Source of the DNA: Croceicoccus hydrothermalis
GTDB lineage: Bacteria; Pseudomonadota; Alphaproteobacteria; Sphingomonadales; Sphingomonadaceae
Length of the DNA: 64,000 nucleotides
Reading direction: 5' to 3'
Assembly (NCBI RefSeq): GCF_022378335.1
Contig: NZ_JAIQCI010000020.1
Location: 120,436 to 184,435 of the forward strand
A program made the translations under genes and the position numbers. The first letter of the stretch is position 1. Every line of letters begins with the position of its first letter. Below, in pieces: positions 58,460 through 64,000 of the stretch. The notes below the pieces were generated by a model. That model was not told the DNA's origin and did not search any database. It worked only from the letters and a program-made list of their open reading frames with translations.

Positions 58460-60063
58460 GCTGTCTGTTCCTTGCCGAGGATCATGTCCGCAGCGTTCAT
58501 GGCGATGGCCATCGCCGGTGCATTGGTGTTGCCCGAAACCAGTGCGGGCATGATCGATGTGTCGCAAACGCGCAGGCCGCTTACGCCGCGCACGCGCAGC
58601 TGCGGATCAAGCACGCTATCGGCCTCTGCGCCCATTGCGGCGGTGCCGGCGATATGGAGCGAGGTGCCGCCCAGCCGGAGCAGGTTGGCGAGAATATCCT
58701 CGTCCGTTTTCACGTCAGCAGCGGTCCCCACTTCCTCTACAACCCAAGGCGCAAGCGCCCCTTGCTGGCCGAACCGGCGGATCCACTTGAACAGGGCCAG
58801 TGCGCGGTCACGGTCCACTTGCTCGGCGAAGTGGTTTGCATCGATTTGCGGCGGGGAAGCAGGATCGCTCGACCGGATGTGGGTGGAGCCGCGACTTTCA
58901 GGCCGCGTGAAATAGCCGAGCAGGCGCATGCCGGGAAACGAGTCCAGCACGACCTTGCCTTTGGCGTCCTGCTTCATGGTCACCATCATGGAGCCGATCT
59001 GCGCATCGGGGCGATCCAGCCCGGGTTCGGTCTTGATGAAGCCGCCTACTTCGTGCGCCGCATCGGTCATCGCGCCGCGCCGCAACAGGAAATAGCGCAA
59101 GACAGATGCAATGAGGCCTAGCCCGCTTAGTTTCTGGTTGGAACTGTGGCCGCGAATACGCCAGTCGACCGCGACATAACGGTGTTCGCGCAGGTTCTCG
59201 CCAACGTTGGGGCTGTGCGCGACCAGCGGTATGCCAAGCGCCTTCAGGCGCGCCGCATCGCCAATTCCCGACAGCTCAAGCAGCTTGGGGGATTCAACAG
59301 CGCCCGCACACAGAATGATCTCGCCGCGACAGGCGATCTGCTGGCCATCCAGAACCACGCCTGCAGCCCGGTCGCCCTCGAACACGACCCTTTCCACGGT
59401 GCCGCCGGTGATGATCTTGAGGTTCGCGCGTGCGCGCGCCGGATCGAGGAAGGCCCGCGCAGCGGAAAAGCGCTGTCCTTTCCAGGTGGTCGTGGTCTGG
59501 TAGCCCATGCCCTGATCGGCCACCACGTCCACGGCGTTGACATCGGCCACAGTCGGCACGCCCATTTGCGCGCCTGCCTTAAGCATCGCCTGGGTAACCG
59601 GATTGCCGTCAGCAAATACTGAAATGCGCAATGGGCCGCCGGTGCCGCGCCATTCCGCCGCGCCCAGTGCATGGTCTTCCAAGGCCACGAAATGGCGCCC
59701 CATGCGATCCCAGCCCCAGCCTGCGCAGCCGGCCTTTTCCCACTCGTCGTAATCCTGCGGCGCGCCGCGCATGTAGACCATGCCGTTGACCGAGCTTGAG
59801 CCGCCAACCGTGCGCCCCTTGAGCCACATCTCTTCTGGCTGGTTGCCTGCGGGTTTGACGTTGTAGGCAAAGACATGCGGATTGGCAGGGTCGAGCAATT
59901 TGCCGACGCCGCGCGGCATGCGGATCAGCGGGCTCTTGTCGTCAGGCCCGCTTTCTATCAGCAGCACCTTGGTCGCCGGGTCGGCGCTCAGCCGGTTGGC
60001 CAGCACGCAGCCGGACGATCCGGCGCCCACGATGATGAAATCGAATGTGGTATCCGTAGCCAT
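58456..60063 (-). CDS. GMC-family FAD alcohol dehydrogenase/oxidase (choline dehydrogenase-like)
   Basis: 535 aa from the ATG at 60063. FAD-binding FIIVGAGSSGCVLANRL near the N-terminus, the GMC signature GRTVGGSSSVNGMVYMRG and a second one with GAVESPKLLELSGIG, plus a C-terminal HIAGTAAMG box with the catalytic His and a later NTNAPAMAIAMNAAD. It oxidises a primary alcohol to the aldehyde taken by the next enzyme. It heads the operon, divergent from the sulfotransferase. Confidence 0.9.
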   Translation of the reverse strand: MATDTTFDFIIVGAGSSGCVLANRLSADPATKVLLIESGPDDKSPLIRMPRGVGKLLDPANPHVFAYNVKPAGNQPEEMWLKGRTVGGSSSVNGMVYMRGAPQDYDEWEKAGCAGWGWDRMGRHFVALEDHALGAAEWRGTGGPLRISVFADGNPVTQAMLKAGAQMGVPTVADVNAVDVVADQGMGYQTTTTWKGQRFSAARAFLDPARARANLKIITGGTVERVVFEGDRAAGVVLDGQQIACRGEIILCAGAVESPKLLELSGIGDAARLKALGIPLVAHSPNVGENLREHRYVAVDWRIRGHSSNQKLSGLGLIASVLRYFLLRRGAMTDAAHEVGGFIKTEPGLDRPDAQIGSMMVTMKQDAKGKVVLDSFPGMRLLGYFTRPESRGSTHIRSSDPASPPQIDANHFAEQVDRDRALALFKWIRRFGQQGALAPWVVEEVGTAADVKTDEDILANLLRLGGTSLHIAGTAAMGAEADSVLDPQLRVRGVSGLRVCDTSIMPALVSGNTNAPAMAIAMNAADMILGKEQTA

Positions 60064-60262
60064 CGCGTCAGCGCCGAACCGGCAACTGGCAGTACGGCTC
60101 CAGATGTTCAGACGGTTCCATATCTGCTCCCTTCCATGAGCCGATATGTCGCCGCTCATGCCCCCCTTCTGTCCTACCCAGTGACAGGTTCAGCGATTTT
60201 TCCCGTGCCTAGCCTGCATAGTGAAAAGAACGTCGCAAATGGCTGCATGAGAGGGCGCGCGC

Positions 60263-61402
60263 ATGGGAGATCCGACACCGCAGGAACTGATCGGCGAAGC
60301 CGGTCTGGATGCAGAGATGGCCGCAGGCGTCCTTCCTGGACTTACAGCGGCGATGGATGCGCTGGCGCAGGAAAGCGGGCTGTCGCAGACGGGGCGCGAG
60401 AGGGCGCTGGCGCAGTTCCGTGATAACCTGTCGCGCCTTTCCGCAATCGCGGCGGACCGCAAGGCGCATCCGGAGATCGCCGATGTCGTTATCGAGCGGC
60501 CCGTGTTTATCCTTGGTCTGCCGCGCTGCGGCACTTCGATCCTGCACGCGCTGATCGGTGCCGATCCGCAAATCCGCACGCCCCTGCAATGGGAAGTTGC
60601 CGCGCCATCGCCGCCGCCAGAAGCCGCGACATTCGATACCGATCCGCGTGCCGATGGCTTCGATGCCTATGTACGCGAGAATTTCACCGGGGCCTGGGCC
60701 GATGTGCTGAAAGCGCATCCGATCGGCGCACGCATCCCGCAGGAATGTGGCATGATGCTGGAAACCGCGTTTCAGGGCATCAATCCCACGATGCTGTTTC
60801 GCCTGCCTGCCTATTACGATTGGTATCGCAAGGCCGATACGCGCTTTGGCTACCGCGTTCACAAGATGTGGTTGCAGCACCTCGCATGGAAAAATCCGCG
60901 CAAGCGCTGGGTTCTCAAGGTGCAAGAACACGCGCACCACCTGCCCGAATTGCTGGATATCTACCCTGACGCCGTGCTGGTGCAGCCGCACCGAGACCCG
61001 GTAACGGTGATGGCATCAATCTCGCGCCTGATTGAAGTCATCCGCTGCGTTGCCTTTGACCGGATCGACCGCAACGAGCTGGGCCAGGAATTGCTGCACC
61101 TGTGGCACGATGGCCAGGCGGCGGCACTTTCCTGGCGGCAGTCTAACCCGCAAGTGCAGGTGCTGGACCTCGCCTTCCGAGACCTGATTTCGGATCCTGT
61201 CGCCGCGGTGCGCAAGGTTTACGAGCACGCCGACATCGCGTTTTCGGTAGAGACGGAGGAAGCGGTGGCGCGCTGGTGGCGCGAGCATCCATCCGACAAG
61301 CACGGGCAGCACCGCTATGAACTGGCCGATTACGGGCTGACGCGCGAGCAGGTTGAAAGCGTCTATGCCGATTACATCAGCGCCTACGAGGCCTATCTGT
61401 GA
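60263..61402 (+). CDS. Sulfotransferase family protein
   Basis: 379 aa. The PAPS 5'-phosphosulfate loop is GLPRCGTSIL (85-94), and the 3'-phosphate site is in VQPHRDPVTVMASISRLIE. The P-loop-like fold matches Sulfotransfer_3. It would transfer sulfate from PAPS to an alcohol or phenol. It shares an operon with the following gene (GTGA overlap). It is of interest opposite the broken sulfatase. Confidence 0.87.
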   Translation: MGDPTPQELIGEAGLDAEMAAGVLPGLTAAMDALAQESGLSQTGRERALAQFRDNLSRLSAIAADRKAHPEIADVVIERPVFILGLPRCGTSILHALIGADPQIRTPLQWEVAAPSPPPEAATFDTDPRADGFDAYVRENFTGAWADVLKAHPIGARIPQECGMMLETAFQGINPTMLFRLPAYYDWYRKADTRFGYRVHKMWLQHLAWKNPRKRWVLKVQEHAHHLPELLDIYPDAVLVQPHRDPVTVMASISRLIEVIRCVAFDRIDRNELGQELLHLWHDGQAAALSWRQSNPQVQVLDLAFRDLISDPVAAVRKVYEHADIAFSVETEEAVARWWREHPSDKHGQHRYELADYGLTREQVESVYADYISAYEAYL

Positions 61403-62562
61403 GCCGCTGGCCCGACTATCTTGCGAAGCTTACTTCGGCGGAGGATGTCCTCGCCATGTTGCCGGGCGATGCTGACGGGCTGGAGCGGGCGGAAGTCGAG
61501 AAGATGCTGTTCGCGGCGCTGGCATCGGGCTGGTTGACGACCTTTGCAGATCGTGACCGCCCCGATTTCGTTCCCGCAGTAGGCACGCATTTCAACCTTG
61601 TCGGCACCAACCCCGATTTCATCTACGCCGCAGCCTCGATTGATGGCAGTGGCAGCTATCTGATTACCGGGGAGCGAGGGGAATGCCTGTTCCTGCAGAT
61701 GGATATTGCCGCTGGCGGGCTGGCCGTGATGGACGCACTGGGGCCGTCGCTGGGTACGATCGACTTCGACGATCTGGCACTGGATGGGGCAGGGCGCTTT
61801 TCCCTGATGCTGAGCGCGGAAAAACCGGCAGACTGGCAGGGTGACTGGCACCCTCTCGATCCGACAGCGCGTTCGCTCTCGCTGCGGCAGGCAAGCTATG
61901 ACTGGGGTGCGGAGCGGGAGGCGCGGATCGCCATCGAACGCACCGATCTGACCCATGCGCCACGCCGCTGGAGCGAGGCGGAGATTGCCGAGCGGCTGAT
62001 GGCCTTGTGCGCCTATCCCAAGCGACTGGCGGGCATGGCCATGGGATTCATCGCCGGGCAGCAGCAGAAAGGGCTGTGGAACGCCTTCGAGCATGACGAC
62101 TGGGCCGGGCGTGGCGGCGTGGAGGGGCAGCGTTACTATCAGGGCCTATTCCGGCTGGAGCCGGATTGCGCGCTGGTGCTGGAAACCGACCTTCCGGAAA
62201 CGGTCCGCTACTGGAACGTCCAGCTGAACGACATGCGCTGGAACACGCTGGACTGGATGAACCACCAGTGCAGCCTGAACGGTGGCCAGGCCAGCATCGA
62301 TGCAGATGGCAAGTTCCGCGCGGTTATCGCCATGGAAGATCCGGGCATTGCAAACTGGCTGGACCCGGCTGGCCACGCGCAAGGGTCAATCATGCTGCGG
62401 TGGACCGGTGCCAGCAGCGGACCTGCGCCAACGCTCAGTTGCATCGCGGCAGGAGACGTGCTGGAGCAACTTGGTCCGGGCACCCGGCGGGTTACGCCGG
62501 AGGAACGCCAGCAATCCCTGCGCGCGCGTCGCCGCGCGGTGCAGATGCGCCGTCGCTGGTAA
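61399..62562 (+). CDS. DUF1214-like protein, 387 aa, unknown function
   Basis: GTG start at 61399 overlapping the sulfotransferase stop. The middle and C-terminal parts (YYQGLFRLEPDCALVLETDL, YWNVQLNDMRWNTLDWMNHQ, IAMEDPGIANWLD) resemble the DUF1214 beta-sandwich that often follows DUF1254. No signal peptide is seen. I recall such genes beside sulfotransferases in sphingomonad degradation clusters, but the activity is unknown. It ends with a basic tail (RARRRAVQMRRRW). Confidence 0.65.
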   Translation: MSRWPDYLAKLTSAEDVLAMLPGDADGLERAEVEKMLFAALASGWLTTFADRDRPDFVPAVGTHFNLVGTNPDFIYAAASIDGSGSYLITGERGECLFLQMDIAAGGLAVMDALGPSLGTIDFDDLALDGAGRFSLMLSAEKPADWQGDWHPLDPTARSLSLRQASYDWGAEREARIAIERTDLTHAPRRWSEAEIAERLMALCAYPKRLAGMAMGFIAGQQQKGLWNAFEHDDWAGRGGVEGQRYYQGLFRLEPDCALVLETDLPETVRYWNVQLNDMRWNTLDWMNHQCSLNGGQASIDADGKFRAVIAMEDPGIANWLDPAGHAQGSIMLRWTGASSGPAPTLSCIAAGDVLEQLGPGTRRVTPEERQQSLRARRRAVQMRRRW

Positions 62563-62574
62563 GCGGAAGTCTTG

Positions 62575-63354
62575 TCAGGCCGCGCCCAGCTTTTCGGTGC
62601 CGCCGGTCATCACATCATCACCCATGCGCGCCCGTGCGCCCTCTTCGGCGGCAAGGCCTTCAGATGTGGGGTGCTGCACGTGATCCTTCGTCAGTTTTTC
62701 GGTCAGCTTGTCCCAATGGGTGATCAGCAGGCTTTCCTGTTCGACGAGCGGTGAACCGGCCAGTTCAGGCAAGTCTTTCCAGGCCTTCCAGCTGTCACCC
62801 GAATTGACCTTGTAGATGCCCACATAATTGTATTTCGGCGTGGTGGGGATCATCTGGCCGAAGCTGCGAAAGGCCAGCAGTGCGGCGCTTTGCACGCCTG
62901 CCCGCCGCGCGGCTGCGGGCAGGTAGTGATCGGCATACCAGGCCCGCAATTCGGCATCCTTGCCCGGCGCGGCGTTGAACTGTTCAAAAACCACGCCGCC
63001 AGAATGGGCCGTGTCAGGATCGTTGTTGCGAAAGGCCAGCGGGTAGTAGTGATAGTCCTCCAGCACGCTGTCATCGATGGCGGTGGTCACCATCATCCGG
63101 CTGGTCAGCGCATTTTCCCAGTGCTCGCGGGAAAATCGCTCCGGGTCGAAAACATCGTAGAGCGCGAAATACTGCCAGTCATATTCCGGCGGAACAGCCA
63201 TCGGCTGGTGTTCGCTACGGACGAAGCGCTGCGCGGTGATCGAACCGCGAAAGCGCAAGGCATCGCGGATGTGGATGTTGGTATACCAGTCGTCCAGATC
63301 GGCTTCGCGGCCCGGATGCGCCTTGGTCAGCACCACCAGCACGGCTTCGATCAT
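62575..63354 (-). CDS. EthD/Dabb-like dimeric alpha-beta barrel protein, 259 aa
   Basis: Two related halves each begin like an EthD unit: AVLVVLTKAHPGREADLDDW with YTNIHIRDAL, and FEQFNAAPGKDAELRAWYADHYLP. So it is probably a fused two-domain barrel. EthD-like proteins assist oxygenases or act as small-molecule lyases. The ATG at 63354 overlaps the SDR stop (ATGA), so the two are coupled. Confidence 0.75.
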   Translation of the reverse strand: MIEAVLVVLTKAHPGREADLDDWYTNIHIRDALRFRGSITAQRFVRSEHQPMAVPPEYDWQYFALYDVFDPERFSREHWENALTSRMMVTTAIDDSVLEDYHYYPLAFRNNDPDTAHSGGVVFEQFNAAPGKDAELRAWYADHYLPAAARRAGVQSAALLAFRSFGQMIPTTPKYNYVGIYKVNSGDSWKAWKDLPELAGSPLVEQESLLITHWDKLTEKLTKDHVQHPTSEGLAAEEGARARMGDDVMTGGTEKLGAA

Positions 63355-64000
63355 GCCTGCTCTCCGCTGACTGGCGTGAAGGGCATGTGCGGCGCGCCCA
63401 TCGCCTCGCGATAGGAGATCGGCTGCTTGCCATCGGTGTCCTTCACGCCAAGGCGCTGGCCCAGCTCGGCCCCGATCAGTGCCTGACCGCTGAGCGACAT
63501 CAGATCCGGCGCCGAATAGAGTGCGTGCAGCACCCGGCCGGTGAATTCCGGCGTTTCCCAGTTGGGCAGGGCTTCGCGCATGTCTGGCGGCAGCATTTCC
63601 AGCGGCATCGCGCGCACGGCATCGGTAAGGATGAAGCCCGGCCAATAGGAAATTGCGGCAACGCCGTGCGGCGCAAGATCCACCGCCATATCGGCCATCA
63701 TCTTGTCGGTCCCCGCCTTTGCCGCGCCATATGCCGCGCCGTGGAAGTAGGAGACGGCGCCGTAGAAGGATATGCTGGCGATCAGGCCCTTGCCCGCAGC
63801 TGCCATGACAGGCGCGGCGTGCCAGGCGGCGACATAGTTGGAGCGCAGGCCCACGTCGATCATGTCGACAAGGTGCAACGGCTTTTCCCAGAAGGGGCCG
63901 GGCGCGATCAGGTCCATCGCGTGAACGGCGGCGGCATTGTTGACCAGGATATCGATCCCGCCCGCTTCCGCCTTGATGCGGGCAAAGGCGCTTGCCACCG
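63351..64000 (-). CDS. Short-chain dehydrogenase/reductase, 5' end outside the window
   Basis: About 216 residues are visible; the cofactor-binding N-terminus lies beyond 64000. DILVNNAAAVHAMDL holds the NNAG-like motif, ISFYGAVSYFHGAAYGAAKAG has the catalytic Ser and YxxxK, and WPGFILTDAVR follows. It overlaps the EthD-like gene by 4 bp. The partial N-terminus prevents a call on NAD or NADP preference. Confidence 0.82.
   Translation of the reverse strand, partial: VASAFARIKAEAGGIDILVNNAAAVHAMDLIAPGPFWEKPLHLVDMIDVGLRSNYVAAWHAAPVMAAAGKGLIASISFYGAVSYFHGAAYGAAKAGTDKMMADMAVDLAPHGVAAISYWPGFILTDAVRAMPLEMLPPDMREALPNWETPEFTGRVLHALYSAPDLMSLSGQALIGAELGQRLGVKDTDGKQPISYREAMGAPHMPFTPVSGEQA

Noticed and set aside
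1-64000. CRISPR arrays, tRNA, rRNA or known riboswitches
   Set aside because: No regularly spaced repeats of CRISPR type, no cloverleaf and no conserved riboswitch core were seen by eye; a tRNAscan and Infernal run would settle it.

Overview
The window reads as part of a large conjugative plasmid (or a plasmid-like integrated element) from a sphingomonad-type alphaproteobacterium of the Novosphingobium/Sphingobium/Erythrobacteraceae kind. The DNA is GC-rich. A full F-type (MPF-F) transfer system is arranged as in sphingomonad catabolic plasmids. The rest is oxygenase-rich catabolic DNA of the sort those plasmids carry. No rRNA, tRNA, CRISPR array, rep or par gene was seen, so the window is only a piece of the replicon.

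Layout. (1) 1-5.2 kb: plasmid leading-region genes: an ArdC-like antirestriction protein, a DUF2493 protein, Ssb and small orphan genes, then a gene-free, repeat-rich stretch (4583-5217) that is a candidate oriT. (2) 5.2-10.8 kb, plus strand: a small accessory protein, coupling protein TraD and a MobF relaxase/helicase TraI. (3) 10.8-19.3 kb: a defence and regulation island between the two transfer blocks. It holds a ubiquitin-like cassette (DUF2188 protein, Multi_ubiq-type Ub-like protein, DUF6791-ThiF E1-like enzyme, DUF6527 protein), divergent from an XRE repressor and ImmA/IrrE metallopeptidase pair. Next come an AbiEi/AbiEii pair coupled to a VRR-NUC nuclease protein, and an S24 repressor divergent from a Cro-like gene. 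(4) 19.3-36.9 kb, minus strand: traA-L-E-K-B-dsbC-V-C-orf-trbI-S26-W-U-trbC-N-F-H-G, with traF frameshifted. (5) 36.9-38.4 kb: a control region with six 21-bp tandem repeats, two regulators and a dodecin. (6) 38.4-64 kb: catabolic genes. An arylsulfatase gene is split by an IS3-family element. Also present are two P450s (one frameshifted), five SDRs, a dienelactone-hydrolase-like protein, a complete Rieske oxygenase system (alpha, beta, reductase, ferredoxin), an acyl-CoA-dehydrogenase-fold monooxygenase, an Old Yellow Enzyme, an aldehyde dehydrogenase, a GMC alcohol oxidase/dehydrogenase and a sulfotransferase. Local regulators are of the HxlR and TetR families.

How it fits together. TraD, TraI and the tra operon should make the element self-transmissible. 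A short element, TTTTCCTACAT, lies 59-80 bp upstream of four transcription units and always points at the gene; related TTCCTAC sites sit in the S24 repressor's divergent promoter. This suggests one regulatory circuit for transfer. The island cassettes probably defend host and plasmid. The catabolic block should oxidise a bulky hydrophobic alcohol, sulfate-ester or aromatic/terpenoid/steroid-like substrate; the substrate cannot be read from sequence.

Most notable is the compact ubiquitin-like conjugation cassette facing a repressor-protease pair. Each divergent promoter carries one copy of a 13-bp repeat just downstream of its -10 box. The AbiE/VRR-NUC operon with two 30-bp operators is a second good lead. 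Three catabolic or transfer genes carry visible lesions: traF and one P450 have single-base indels, and the sulfatase has a clean IS insertion with a 4-bp target duplication.
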